From positions 2,418,001-2,482,000 of the forward strand of contig NZ_JAFBBO010000001.1 of the NCBI RefSeq assembly GCF_016907235.1: DNA of 64,000 nt. The letters run 5' to 3'. Position numbers and translations under genes: made by a program. This document shows, one piece after another, positions 48,970-57,814 of this stretch (its first letter is position 1; every line of letters starts with the position of its first letter). Source of the DNA: Oerskovia jenensis. GTDB taxonomy: Bacteria > Actinomycetota > Actinomycetes > Actinomycetales > Cellulomonadaceae. The notes below the pieces were generated by a model. It was given only the letters and a program-made list of their open reading frames with translations, made no database searches and was not told the DNA's origin.

Positions 48970-49875
48970 TCAGCCCAGCTCGATCGCTGCGGCCGCGGTG
49001 ACCATCTCGTCGATGACCGCGTTCACGACGGGCCGGGGTTCGTGCCGGGTCGCCCGGTGCCGTGCGACGAGGCGTCGCGAACCGAGGCCCGGGAGCGGGA
49101 CGACCGTGACGCCGTCGGGCATCTCGCCCTGCACGGCGAGCGCCGGGAGCATCGCGACGCCCTGGCCGGCCGCGACGAGCGCGAGCGCCACGTCGAAGTC
49201 GTAGTAGGAGTGACGCGTGCGGAGCGTCGTGCCGAGGGTGCGCGAGAGGCGGCGCAGGGCGCGGGCCGCGGCCGTCGTGGGTTCGGGTCCCAGCCAGACG
49301 GCGTCGCGCACGTCGTCGAGGCGCGCGGGCGTGGGGAAGGTCGCGGGCACGACGACGCGCCACGGCTCGTCGAGCAGCGGGACCTCGCGCATGCCGCGCG
49401 GCGCGGGGGAGTCGGCGTCCTCGTCACGCTCCAGCAGGACGACGTCCAGGTCGCCGCTGCGCAGGAGCCGCAGGGCCTCCGCGGGCTCGAGCTCCTGGAC
49501 GTCGAGCTCGACGCCGGGATAGCGCGACTCGAGCGATGCGAACGTCGGACCGACGACCGCTCGGATCGCCGTCTGGAACGACCCGACCGACACCGTCCCC
49601 GTCATCTCCTCGCTCATCGCGACGATGGCCTTGCGGGCCTCGACCATCTCGGACTCGATGCGTTCGGCGGCCTCGGCGAGGATGCGACCTGCGGGCGTCA
49701 GCGTCACGCCACGAGGCCCGCGGTCGAGGACCTGGATCTTCTCCTCGGCCTCCAGACGCGCTATTTGCTGAGACACGGCCGAGGGCGTCACGTGCAGCAG
49801 GTCGGCTGCCGCCAGGACACCTCCGGCCCGGTGCACGGCAAGCAGGAAACCAAGTCTTCGTGGGTCCGTGGCCAT
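48970..49875 (-). CDS. LysR-type transcriptional regulator
   Basis: 301 residues, normal LTTR length. The N-terminal winged HTH is LGFLLAVHRAGGVLAAADLL, then HVTPSAVSQQIARLEAEEKI, typical of the LTTR reading helix. The effector domain includes GTVSVGSFQTAIRAVVGPTF and YYDFDVALALVAAGQGVAML. It lies divergent to a small membrane protein gene at 50071, and palindromes fill the gap (49907-49921, 49933-49946), so it likely regulates itself and that gene. Confidence 0.94.
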   Translation of the reverse strand: MATDPRRLGFLLAVHRAGGVLAAADLLHVTPSAVSQQIARLEAEEKIQVLDRGPRGVTLTPAGRILAEAAERIESEMVEARKAIVAMSEEMTGTVSVGSFQTAIRAVVGPTFASLESRYPGVELDVQELEPAEALRLLRSGDLDVVLLERDEDADSPAPRGMREVPLLDEPWRVVVPATFPTPARLDDVRDAVWLGPEPTTAAARALRRLSRTLGTTLRTRHSYYDFDVALALVAAGQGVAMLPALAVQGEMPDGVTVVPLPGLGSRRLVARHRATRHEPRPVVNAVIDEMVTAAAAIELG

Positions 49876-49906
49876 GTAGAGATGCTAAACGGCCACGTCA
49901 GAGTTC

Positions 49907-49946
49907 TTCAATTGTGCTGAATGATTTTCGGGGTCACACTTGTGAC
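49907..49946. promoter_or_regulatory. Palindromes between the divergent LysR gene and 50071 gene
   Basis: TTCA-N7-TGAA (49907-49921) fits the T-N11-A pattern of LysR sites, and GTCACA-CT-TGTGAC (49933-49946) is a second palindrome with perfect arms. Both lie just upstream of the LysR start at 49875. Confidence 0.55.
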
Positions 49947-50070
49947 GTGGCGCCGGCTGGTCCTCCTCAAAAGGGGCTGGCGCCCACAATCCACCTGGTC
50001 GCTGCAGCGTCGCAGCTCCCACCAGGACCCCCCTCCCCGATCCCTTCGTGACCCCTGCCCGGAGACCGCC

Positions 50071-50412
50071 ATGTCCGCTTCCCCCGCCCTCGTCGACCTG
50101 GTCGTGACCCCGCTCGGATGGGTCGGCGCGATCGCGGCCGTCACGGCGTACGCGATGGTCACACGTGGTCGCTGGTCAGGGGACTCGCTGCGGTTCCAGC
50201 TCACGAACTTCGTGGGCGCGGGTCTCATGTGCCTGGTCGCGGCGGTCAACGGGGTATGGCCCTCGGCGGTCGCGAACGTGGTGTGGATCGTCATCGGCGG
50301 TCAGGCCATCGTGGTGCTCGTCAAGGCTCGACGCCGCCGCGCGACCGAGGCGGTCGTCATCGCCCTCGAGGCCCCCGCCGCCCAGGTGCGTGCCGTGGAC
50401 CTGGCCGCCTGA
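50071..50412 (+). CDS. Small membrane protein of the CBU_0592 type
   Basis: 113 residues. Three hydrophobic segments: WVGAIAAVTAYAMVTRGRWS, FVGAGLMCLVAAVNGVWPSA, and VVWIVIGGQAIVVLVKARRR. The phrase GWVGAIAAVTAYA..GRWSGDSLRFQL matches a widespread uncharacterised family. GGAGA at 50061-50065 precedes the ATG. Divergence from LysR suggests it is that regulator's target; a transport or scaffold role is conceivable but unproven. Confidence 0.8.
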   Translation: MSASPALVDLVVTPLGWVGAIAAVTAYAMVTRGRWSGDSLRFQLTNFVGAGLMCLVAAVNGVWPSAVANVVWIVIGGQAIVVLVKARRRRATEAVVIALEAPAAQVRAVDLAA

Positions 50413-50419
50413 CGGCTCG

Positions 50420-51613
50420 TCACACCGGGCGGTAGCCCGCCGCGCGCCAGGCGACGATCCGGTCGACGGCCTCGGCCACGACCTCGGGCGCGGCCGCGAA
50501 CGACAACCGGACCCACTCGTGGCCGCGCACGCCGTCGAAGTCCGTCCCCGGGGTGAGCGCGACCCCCGTGTCGGCGAGCAGCCGCTCGCACCACGTGACC
50601 GAGTCCAGCCCCGACTCCGCGACGTTCGCGTAGACGTAGAACGCGCCGTCCGCCGGGGCGACCGGGTCCCAGCCCAGGTCGTCGAGCCGGTCGAGCACGA
50701 GCGCGCGCGAGTCCGCGTACCGGGCGACGTTCGCCACGGCGGCCGCGTACCCCTCGGGGGACAGCGCCGCGACGCCCGCGTGCTGCGCGAGCGCGGGGGG
50801 GCTCAGCGCGATGTTGCCCGCGAGCGCGTCGACCGGGGCCACGAGGTCCTCGGGCAGCACGAGCCACCCGAGCCGCCACCCGGTCATGGCCCAGTACTTG
50901 GAGAACGAGTTCACGACGACCGCACCGCCGTCGAGGTACTGCGCCGCGGTCGCCGTCTCGCCGGCCTCCGACGCGGGGTCGGCGTAGACGATGCCGTGAT
51001 AGATCTCGTCGCTGATCAGGCGCACGTCGTGGTCGGTGCACCAGGACGCGAGCTCGGCCAGGTCGGCCGGCGGGATCATGGTCCCGGTCGGGTTGGCGGG
51101 GCTCGCGACCACGAGCCCGTCGAGGCCGCCCCCGTAGTACGCCTCCATGAGCTGGGAGACCGTCGGCTGGTAGCGGGTCTCGGGGCCGCAGTCGAGCTCG
51201 ACGACCTCGCACCCCAGGGCCGCGAGGATGTTCCGGTACGCGGGGTACCCGGGGCGGGCCAGGGCGACGCGGTCGCCGGCGTCGAACGCGGCGAGGAACG
51301 CGAGCATGAAGCCGCCCGACGACCCCGTGGTCACCGCGACGCGTGACGGGTCGACCTGCACGCCGTAGGTACGCCCGTAGTGCTCGGCGATCGCCTGACG
51401 CAGCGCGGGCACGCCCAGGGCCTCGGTGTAGCCGAGGTCTCCGGACTCGAGCAGCTCGATCGCCCGGCGCCGCACGACGTCGGACGCCCCCGTCGCGGGC
51501 TCCCCGGCGCACAGGTTGAGGACCGACTCTCCCGCGTCGCGCCGGGCGTTGGCCGCGGCGAGGACCTCCATGACGGCGAACGGGGGGACGTGCGACCTGC
51601 GCGAGACCTTCAT
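50420..51613 (-). CDS. PLP-dependent class I/II aminotransferase
   Basis: 397 residues, fold type I. Landmarks: NLCAGEPATGASDVV, YTEALGVPALRQAIAEHYGR, VVASPANPTGTMIP, DEIYHGIVY, and the PLP lysine in VVNSFSKYWAMTGWRLGW. The C-terminus holds the substrate Arg in WVRLSFAAAPEV. It resembles aspartate/aromatic aminotransferases; the amino donor cannot be assigned. The start ATG at 51613 gives the usual N-terminus. Single gene. Confidence 0.93.
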   Translation of the reverse strand: MKVSRRSHVPPFAVMEVLAAANARRDAGESVLNLCAGEPATGASDVVRRRAIELLESGDLGYTEALGVPALRQAIAEHYGRTYGVQVDPSRVAVTTGSSGGFMLAFLAAFDAGDRVALARPGYPAYRNILAALGCEVVELDCGPETRYQPTVSQLMEAYYGGGLDGLVVASPANPTGTMIPPADLAELASWCTDHDVRLISDEIYHGIVYADPASEAGETATAAQYLDGGAVVVNSFSKYWAMTGWRLGWLVLPEDLVAPVDALAGNIALSPPALAQHAGVAALSPEGYAAAVANVARYADSRALVLDRLDDLGWDPVAPADGAFYVYANVAESGLDSVTWCERLLADTGVALTPGTDFDGVRGHEWVRLSFAAAPEVVAEAVDRIVAWRAAGYRPV

Positions 51614-51797
51614 GAGCCCATCATGCCCGGGATTCCGCACCTCACGGGGCCCGACGAGCGCCGGGTGAACTGTGCAGGTCCGGTGACGGAGCGAGTCCTG
51701 GCAGGAAACCGCGCGTGAAGTTCCGTAACCTTGCACGAGTCCCGGTCGCGCAGAGGCTGGGAGAAGATCCGCGGATCACACGAGCGAGAGGCGAGCA

Positions 51798-52109
51798 GTG
51801 CCGGAGCACACGACGCAAGGGGGAGTCCGCATCGACGACTCCGGACCTCGATGGACGATGTGGGGCGAGGTCGACGCCGCGGTCCAGGACCGTTCCGAGG
51901 ACGACCTCGTCCGCTCTCTCCAGCGCGCGGACGGCCCCGTGACGATCGACCTGAGCGAGGTCACGTTCATGGACTCGGGCGGCCTGCGGCTGCTGTACCT
52001 GTCCCTGCTGGCCGGGGGCGTGGCCCCTGTCCTGGTCGGTGTCCCGGAGCGCATCAGGGACCTGCTCGAGATCAGCGGCGTCCTCGCGCAGTTCACGCTC
52101 GTCGACTGA
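51798..52109 (+). CDS. STAS-domain anti-anti-sigma factor
   Basis: 103 residues, a single STAS domain. The phosphorylatable serine is Ser60 in EVTFMDSGGLRLLYL, the SpoIIAA/RsbV signature. It starts at a GTG. In the known scheme, the unphosphorylated form binds an anti-sigma kinase and frees a sigma factor. The anti-sigma-like kinase is 88 bases downstream and the matching phosphatase is the phytochrome protein at 52755-55055. The set is thus a complete partner-switch without a visible sigma factor. Confidence 0.93.
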   Translation: MPEHTTQGGVRIDDSGPRWTMWGEVDAAVQDRSEDDLVRSLQRADGPVTIDLSEVTFMDSGGLRLLYLSLLAGGVAPVLVGVPERIRDLLEISGVLAQFTLVD

Positions 52110-52197
52110 CACCGTCCCGTCGCCGCGGCCACCACCCCCGGCCGCGACGCCGCACCCGTCCACCCGTACGACTCACCGGACCCATCGGAGGAACCTC

Positions 52198-52668
52198 TTG
52201 GACACCTCGATCGCCTCGTCCCGTCCGCCCGAGAACTTCCACGTGGTCCGCGTCTGGCAGCTCGACTCGATCGACGAGCTCTCGACGTTGCGCACCTCGC
52301 TCCATCTCGAGCTGACGGGCCGCCCGCTCGCACCCGACGGCGCCCTCGCCGAGGTCCCCGAGAAGATCGTGCTCGTCGCGAGCGAGCTTGCGACCAACGC
52401 GCTGCGGCACGGGCGCCCACCGACGACGGTCCAGCTCCTGACCGACGGCGAGGAGTACATCGTCGACGTGATCGACCAGGACACGAGCCGAGCGCCCGTG
52501 GTCGCCGCGCCGCGCCTGCCGGGCGACGGCGGCTTCGGGCTCGTGCTCGCGCAGCGGATCGCCCTGGACGTGGGCTGGTTCGTCGCGGACGGCAAGCACG
52601 TCTGGGCGAGGCTGGGTGTGCCCAAGGACGTGGTGAGACCGCCCCGACCTGTCGCGGCGGTCCCCTGA
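52198..52668 (+). CDS. Anti-sigma-factor-like serine kinase (HATPase_c_2 family)
   Basis: 156 residues. The ATP-binding N-box is LVASELATNALRHGRPP (Asn67), then VIDQDTSRAPVV and the G-box DGGFGLVLAQRIALDVGWF. This is the RsbW/SpoIIAB-like family, cytoplasmic. The start is taken as TTG at 52198, because GGAGGA at 52187-52192 is spaced correctly for it. It follows the STAS gene and may be co-transcribed. Some family members bind other partners and do not control a sigma factor. Confidence 0.9.
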   Translation: MDTSIASSRPPENFHVVRVWQLDSIDELSTLRTSLHLELTGRPLAPDGALAEVPEKIVLVASELATNALRHGRPPTTVQLLTDGEEYIVDVIDQDTSRAPVVAAPRLPGDGGFGLVLAQRIALDVGWFVADGKHVWARLGVPKDVVRPPRPVAAVP

Positions 52669-52692
52669 CCGCTCGTTCCCGCCGAGCTCCCG

Positions 52693-52731
52693 CCGAGGGC
52701 CGGTCTGCGCGAGGCGCAGGCCGGCCCTCGG
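52693..52731. terminator. Bidirectional terminator
   Basis: CCGAGGGCCGG (52693-52703) and CCGGCCCTCGG (52721-52731) with inner TCTGCGC/GCGCAGG pairing. It lies between convergent stops at 52668 and 52755. Confidence 0.88.
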
Positions 52732-52733
52732 TC

Positions 52734-52782
52734 GTCGTCAGGGCTCGGCCGTCGTCAGGCTCGGCCGTCGTCAGGCTCGGCC
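52734..52782. repeat. Three tandem 16/17-base repeats at a gene end
   Basis: GTCGTCAGGGCTCGGCC (52734-52750) is followed by two copies of GTCGTCAGGCTCGGCC (52751-52766, 52767-52782). They cover the last codons and stop of the phytochrome gene. Confidence 0.85.
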
Positions 52783-55055
52783 GGGTCGGTCCGACGGCGC
52801 AGCACCAGCAGCGTCGCGTCGTCCTCCGACGCGGGGTCCCGGGTCTCGCGCAGCACGGCGTCGACGTCGCCCACGTGCTCGGCGAACGTCCCGGCGAGGC
52901 GGCGCAGGCCCACCTTGAGGGACTCGTCGCGGCGCTCGAAGAGCCCGTCGCTGTACAGCACGAGCGCGCCGCCCGGCGCGATCGACGTGGTCCCGGCCTC
53001 GAACCGCAGCGCGCCCAGCCCGAGCGGCGGACCGCCCAGCAGCCGGCCCCACACGACGCCCTCGCCCGGCACGAGGAAGAAGGGCGGCGGGTGACCCGCC
53101 GTCACGTACTCGACCGAGCCCCTGTCGAGGTCGACGACCGCGACGACGAGCGTCGCGATCTGCCCCGGCATGGTCCACCGCACGGTCTCGGCGACCTGCT
53201 CGACGGCCCCGCGCGCGGTCCCGGCCTGCACGAGAGCGGCGCGCAGCGTGTTGCGGAGCTGCCCCATCGAGGCGGCCGCCTGCAGCCCGTGGCCCGTGAC
53301 GTCCCCGACGACGAGCCCGAGCGCGCCCGAGGGCAGGCGCAGCGCGTCGTACCAGTCACCGCCGACGAACCCGCCCCCGGCGGGCTCGTACCGCGCGGTG
53401 ACGGTCCAGCCCGGTGTGTCGGGCAGCGACTCGGGGAGCAGGCTGCGCTGGAGCGCCTCGGCCGCGCGCACGTCGCGGCGCCCGGCCAGGTAGAGCGCCT
53501 CGACGAGGTGGCTGCGCAGCGCCCCCGCGGTCTCGACGGCGTCCTCGGTCCAGGGATCGCTGTGCCCGCTCACGACCTCGCGCCAGCGGTCGAACGACTT
53601 GCGGGGGCTGAGCCGGACGGTGTCGCCCTCGCTGCGCGCGATGGCCTTGTTGTGCGGGTCGCCACCCCAGTCGACGCTGCGCAGCACCTCGTCCCGCAGC
53701 CAGAGCACGACCTGGCCGTCGTTGAGGTGCACGCCCAGCACGCCCGCGACGTCGGGCAGGTGCGCCGCGAGGTCCGGGGCCGCGACGCGCAGCGAGTCGA
53801 TCGCGAGGACCTCGTCGTCCGCGGCCGCGAGACGGTCTGCGAACCAGTCGGCGAGCAGGGCGATCCCTGCGTCGTCGGGCACGTGCCCGAGCGAGGCGAA
53901 GCGCCCCTCCGCGACGACCACGGCCCCGTCGGCACCCACGAGGTCGAGCAGGCGAGCGTCGGCCGTGAGCGCCTCGACGAGCGCCGTGTCCTGGTCGCGG
54001 CTGTCGGCGACGAGGCCCGCGAGCAGGCGCGACGACGTGCGTGACGCGGCCAGGCGGTCCTCCTCGCTCTGCGCGACGAGCAGCACCGACAGGGCGGCGC
54101 CCAGGAACTCCGCGGCCGCGCGCACCGCGTAGGGCGGGTGGTGCGGCCCCGAGTAGTGGTGGCACGCGATGAGGCCCCAGAGCTTGCCGTCGCGCAGCAG
54201 CGAGATCGACATGGACGCGCCCACGCCCATGTTCGCGAGGTACTCGAGGTGGATGGGGGAGACGCTGCGCAGCGTCGAGTACGTGAGGTCGAGCGGCTGC
54301 CCCGTGGTCGGGAGGTCGGTGGGGACGATCTCGCACGGGACGTAGCCCACGTCGTCGATCAGCCGGATCCAGTTCTTCTCGTACAGCGCGCGGGCCTGGC
54401 GCGGGATGTCGGTCGCGGGGTAGTGCAGCCCGTGGAACGAGTTGAGGTCCTCGCGCTTGGCCTCCGCGACGACCTCGCCGTTGTGGTCGGCGTCGAAGCG
54501 GTAGATCATCACGCGGTCGAAGCCCGTGAGCTGCCGCACGTGCCGCGCCGCCGTCCCGAACAGCTCGGGCAGCGTCCCGGCCCTGTCCAGGTCCGCGAGC
54601 GCCGCACGCACGGACTGGTACGTGTTGGGGAAGCTGAGGGGGCGCACGACGGCGGGCTCGAGCTCGATCACGACGACGGGTTCGGCACCGGCGCGCAGCG
54701 GGGGTCGGTGCAGGATCGCGTCGGTCGGGGTCGCGCGCGCCGCGCCGGTACGGATCTCGACGGGGTTGTGCGGCGCGAGGTCGGGATGCTGCGCGACGTG
54801 CGTGAGGAGCCTCGGGCCGTCGTCGGCGCCCAGGACCTCGGACAGGTGGGCGCCGAGCACGTCCGCGGTGCCGCGCCCCAGGACCTCGGGCACGTTGGTC
54901 GAGCACTGCACCACGTGCCCGTCGCTCTCCCGGACCACGAGGAGCGCCCCGCGGGGCTGGATCCGCCCGGGGATGTGGATGGGCTCGCGCGCGCAGTTCT
55001 CGAGGTCGATCGTCTCGGCCGGGCTGAGAAGTTCTTCGTCCGTGCTCTGGGTCAT
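52755..55055 (-). CDS. Bacteriophytochrome with PP2C/SpoIIE-type phosphatase output
   Basis: 766 residues from the ATG at 55055 (GGGAG upstream). PAS: the bilin-attachment Cys21 in IDLENCAREPIHIPG and RIQPRGALLVV. GAF: HYPATDIPRQARALYEKNW (the DIP motif at 216-218), His269 in SPIHLEYLANMGVGA, and LWGLIACHHYSG. PHY: WGGDPHNKAIARSEGD and the tongue motif PRKSF (484-488). Output is a PP2C domain with GGDWYDAL (Asp567, Asp570), VVGDVTGHGLQAAASMGQLR, LYSDGLFERRDE and EDDATLLVL. So this is a red/far-red photosensor that is a phosphatase, not a kinase. It is probably the RsbU-like partner of the STAS protein at 51798. No heme oxygenase gene is near, so biliverdin must come from elsewhere. Confidence 0.93.
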   Translation of the reverse strand: MTQSTDEELLSPAETIDLENCAREPIHIPGRIQPRGALLVVRESDGHVVQCSTNVPEVLGRGTADVLGAHLSEVLGADDGPRLLTHVAQHPDLAPHNPVEIRTGAARATPTDAILHRPPLRAGAEPVVVIELEPAVVRPLSFPNTYQSVRAALADLDRAGTLPELFGTAARHVRQLTGFDRVMIYRFDADHNGEVVAEAKREDLNSFHGLHYPATDIPRQARALYEKNWIRLIDDVGYVPCEIVPTDLPTTGQPLDLTYSTLRSVSPIHLEYLANMGVGASMSISLLRDGKLWGLIACHHYSGPHHPPYAVRAAAEFLGAALSVLLVAQSEEDRLAASRTSSRLLAGLVADSRDQDTALVEALTADARLLDLVGADGAVVVAEGRFASLGHVPDDAGIALLADWFADRLAAADDEVLAIDSLRVAAPDLAAHLPDVAGVLGVHLNDGQVVLWLRDEVLRSVDWGGDPHNKAIARSEGDTVRLSPRKSFDRWREVVSGHSDPWTEDAVETAGALRSHLVEALYLAGRRDVRAAEALQRSLLPESLPDTPGWTVTARYEPAGGGFVGGDWYDALRLPSGALGLVVGDVTGHGLQAAASMGQLRNTLRAALVQAGTARGAVEQVAETVRWTMPGQIATLVVAVVDLDRGSVEYVTAGHPPPFFLVPGEGVVWGRLLGGPPLGLGALRFEAGTTSIAPGGALVLYSDGLFERRDESLKVGLRRLAGTFAEHVGDVDAVLRETRDPASEDDATLLVLRRRTDPAEPDDGRA

Positions 55056-55238
55056 GTGCAGCTCCCCTCCCGCGAGGTGCGGGCCGTTCATGGCAGCGCG
55101 CTGCCGACCAGTCCCGGCTGCTTCTTCACCGATGACGAGCACACCCGGTCGGAAGAGGCCGGGCGGCTCAGCCTACAACGCCCGCGATCGGCGAGGATGG
55201 GAGCAGCACCCGTCCGGCGACGACCCTGGGAGGACCCG

Positions 55239-55931
55239 ATGACCGAGGACGACCCGGTGCGCCGGGCCGCGCAGTACCGCGTGGACCGCGAGGCGGCGCA
55301 GGACGCGGCGGAGGCGGCAGCCGACGCGAACGCCCCGCAGCAGGCCGACGAGCCCCACGAGGACGGCCCCGCCCGCCCACGGCTCCCGCTCGAGAATCGC
55401 GGCCAGTGGGTCGACGAGCTCGTCCGGCAGGCCATGGCCCGCGGCGAGTTCGACGACCTGCCGCTCGCGGGCAAGCCCATCCCCGGCCTGGGGGCGCGGT
55501 ACGACCCCGATTGGTGGCTCAAGAACCTCGTCGAGCGCGAGCGGATCACGGGCATCCTGCCCCCGGCCCAGCTCCGGGCGGACGACGCCGGGCTCCGCGA
55601 CGAGCTCGACCGCCTGTTCTCCGAGGAGTCCGTGCGCGAGACCCTGGCGGAGTTCAACGCGCGCGTGGTCGACGCCCGCCGCCAGCTCCTGGGTGGCCCG
55701 CCCGTGGTCACGCCCCTGCGGGACGTCGAGGAGGAGGTCTCGCTCTGGCGCGCACGACGTGCGGCCCGCAGCGCGGCGTCGTCCACCGGCCCGACGGCGC
55801 CGCGCACCTCCCGGGACGGCTCACCCCGGGACCGCTCGCCCGGGGCGGGGGACGGCTCGGGCGCGACGGGTACGCGACGGTGGTGGCGCCGTCGGCGGGG
55901 CGGACCGGCGGACGGCACCGAGGCGACCTGA
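55239..55931 (+). CDS. DUF1992 (DnaJ-homologue subfamily C member 28-like) protein
   Basis: 230 residues. The conserved core (about 60-140) has DELVRQAMARGEFDDLPLAG, then KPIPGLGARYDPDWWLKNLV and ERERITGILPPAQLR, the DUF1992 pattern. The N-terminus is Ala/Asp/Glu-rich and the tail is Ser/Pro/Gly/Arg-rich. The function is unknown, though relatives occur with J-domain proteins. GGGAGGA at 55227-55233 fixes the ATG at 55239; a far longer upstream frame is antisense to the phytochrome and rejected. Confidence 0.88.
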   Translation: MTEDDPVRRAAQYRVDREAAQDAAEAAADANAPQQADEPHEDGPARPRLPLENRGQWVDELVRQAMARGEFDDLPLAGKPIPGLGARYDPDWWLKNLVERERITGILPPAQLRADDAGLRDELDRLFSEESVRETLAEFNARVVDARRQLLGGPPVVTPLRDVEEEVSLWRARRAARSAASSTGPTAPRTSRDGSPRDRSPGAGDGSGATGTRRWWRRRRGGPADGTEAT

Positions 55932-55982
55932 ACCACCCGCTCCCGGCGAGCGCTCCCACCCGGCGGCTCCTACCCTCGGGAC

Positions 55983-57221
55983 ATGCCCCCACCCACCGCC
56001 CCGACCGCCGCGACGACGGGCTGGGTGCCCGACGTCCTCGACGGGTTCGAGCAGCTCACCCTGCCCCTCGACCCCGACGACGAGGGCGAGGTCGTCGCGA
56101 CGCTGGTACGCCGCCGTCGGGACGCAGGAGACGGCACCGCGGCCGACACGCTCCACGGGGGAGCCCGGCCCGCGGGCGTGCGCGACCGGGGGATCGACGT
56201 CCTGTACGTGCACGGCTGGTCGGACTACTTCTTCCAGACCGAGCTCGCGGACTACTGGGAGGCGCAGGGAGCCCGGTTCTTCGCGCTCGACCTGCGCAAG
56301 TACGGCCGCAGCCTGCGCCCCGGCCAGACCCCCGGGTTCGTCACGAGCCTCGCGACGTACGACGAGGACATCGAGGCCGCGCTCACGACCATGGGGCACG
56401 GCGTCCTGACCGCCGACCCCGTGCTGCGCGAACGCGGCCTGGTGCTCATGGGCCACTCGACGGGCGGGCTCACGCTGAGCCTGTGGACCGCGCGGAACCA
56501 GGACCGCGTCGCCGGTCTGGTCCTCAACAGCCCGTGGCTCGAGTTCCAGGCGCGCCAGATCGGACGCAAGGTGCTCGCGCCCGCGATCGGGCTCCAGGCC
56601 CGGCTCGACCCGCGAGCGCCCCTGCCCCAGGTCGACCTCGGCTTCTACACGCGCTCCGTGTCCAGGACGCTCGACGGCGAGTGGGACTACGACCTCGCGT
56701 GGCGGCCCGTGCGCGGCTTCGTGGTGCACGGGGGCTGGCTCAACGCGGTGCTGCACGGGCAGACCGCCGTCGAGCTGGGGCTCGGGATCACGGTGCCCGT
56801 CCTGGTCCTGCTGTCCACGCGCAGCACGCTCCTGCCCCGGTGGACCCCCGAGATGATGCACAGCGACACGGCCCTCGACGTCGTCGGGATCGCTCGACGG
56901 TCGACCGACCTGGGGACGCTCGTCGTGCTCGCACGCATCGAGGGGGCGCTGCACGACGTCGTGCTCTCGGCGGCGCCCGTGCGCGCCGTGGCGTACGACC
57001 GGATCACGACCTGGGTGCGTGGGTACGTGCCCGAGCCGGTGCCCCCGGAGGAGCCCGGGGCGGACGCGGCGGGGCCCGCGGCGAGGGGGGTCGGCGCGTG
57101 GGCGCCGGTCCGGTGGGCCCGCTCGGCGGCGGGGTCCGTGGGGGCGAGCGTGCGCGGGTGGGCCGCCCGGGCGCGGGGGACCCGGGCGCGGGGGACCCGG
57201 CCGCGACCGCCTCAGTCCTGA
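55983..57221 (+). CDS. Alpha/beta hydrolase
   Basis: 412 residues. The core has DVLYVHGWSDYFFQTELADY (oxyanion region), FFALDLRKYGRSL, and the nucleophile elbow VLMGHSTGGLTLSLW (GHSTG Ser). Late comes VLVLLSTRSTL and a His near LHDVVLS. The fold resembles serine hydrolases/lipases. The C-terminal 60 residues are Gly/Pro/Arg-rich. No signal peptide is seen. Substrate is unknown. It overlaps the convergent phosphatase gene by 10 bases. Confidence 0.9.
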   Translation: MPPPTAPTAATTGWVPDVLDGFEQLTLPLDPDDEGEVVATLVRRRRDAGDGTAADTLHGGARPAGVRDRGIDVLYVHGWSDYFFQTELADYWEAQGARFFALDLRKYGRSLRPGQTPGFVTSLATYDEDIEAALTTMGHGVLTADPVLRERGLVLMGHSTGGLTLSLWTARNQDRVAGLVLNSPWLEFQARQIGRKVLAPAIGLQARLDPRAPLPQVDLGFYTRSVSRTLDGEWDYDLAWRPVRGFVVHGGWLNAVLHGQTAVELGLGITVPVLVLLSTRSTLLPRWTPEMMHSDTALDVVGIARRSTDLGTLVVLARIEGALHDVVLSAAPVRAVAYDRITTWVRGYVPEPVPPEEPGADAAGPAARGVGAWAPVRWARSAAGSVGASVRGWAARARGTRARGTRPRPPQS

Positions 57222-57769
57222 CGCCGCGCGAGCTCTCCGCGCACGAACTCGACGACCCCGTCCGCGGCGGCCTCGACCTGCGCCAGGCAGTCCTCGAAGT
57301 CCTGCATGCCGCCGTACCAGGGGTCGTCGATGTCGAGCAGGTGCTCGTCGCGCTCGGTCCGCTCGGGCGGGACGACGGGCGCCGCCGGGTCGAACGTCCG
57401 GTACAGGCGCACGTTCCCGTCGCCGTGCATCCGGCGCAGGGCGCGCGCGTGCTGCGCCGTCATGGGCAGCACCAGGTCCCGGGACACGAGGTCGCTCGCG
57501 CGGACCTGGCGGGCGTGGTGGCCGTCGCCCGTGGCGTACCCGTGCTCGGCCAGGACGCGGCGCGCCCGGCGGTCCACGGGGTTGCCGTGCTCCTCCGCGC
57601 TGATGCCCGTCGAGTCCACGACCACTCGCCCGCCCAGTCCCGCGGCCTCGAACCGGTCGCGCAGCACGATCTCCGCCATGGGCGAGCGGCAGATGTTGCC
57701 CGTGCAGACCGTCATCACGCGGTAGGGGCCGTGGCCGGGGTCGGGGGTCGCGTCGTGGGGTGTCGTCAC
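57212..57769 (-). CDS. Low-molecular-weight protein-tyrosine phosphatase
   Basis: 185 residues. The signature CX5RS is visible: VCTGNICRSPMAE (Cys22, Arg28, Ser29). The general-acid Asp is in DIDDPWYGGMQDFEDC. It begins with a GTG at 57769. Such proteins dephosphorylate Tyr, often in exopolysaccharide control or arsenate-type reactions; the DPWYGG loop favours the phosphatase. No kinase partner is seen nearby. Confidence 0.92.
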   Translation of the reverse strand: MTTPHDATPDPGHGPYRVMTVCTGNICRSPMAEIVLRDRFEAAGLGGRVVVDSTGISAEEHGNPVDRRARRVLAEHGYATGDGHHARQVRASDLVSRDLVLPMTAQHARALRRMHGDGNVRLYRTFDPAAPVVPPERTERDEHLLDIDDPWYGGMQDFEDCLAQVEAAADGVVEFVRGELARRQD

Positions 57770-57814
57770 CCGACCAGTCTGCCCGAGCCGTGCGTCGGCC
57801 CTCTCGACGGGGGT

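Noticed and set aside
48672-49001. Alternative 109-codon frame across the small ORF at 48742
   Set aside because: It runs into the convergent LysR gene and is Arg/Pro-rich; the 48742 frame has better codon use.
52755-55055. Phytochrome as a histidine kinase
   Set aside because: No H-box or HATPase motifs after the PHY domain; the C-terminal domain has PP2C acidic motifs.
54138-55238. Long upstream extension of the DUF1992 gene
   Set aside because: The extension is antisense to the phytochrome gene; GGGAGGA and family length favour 55239.
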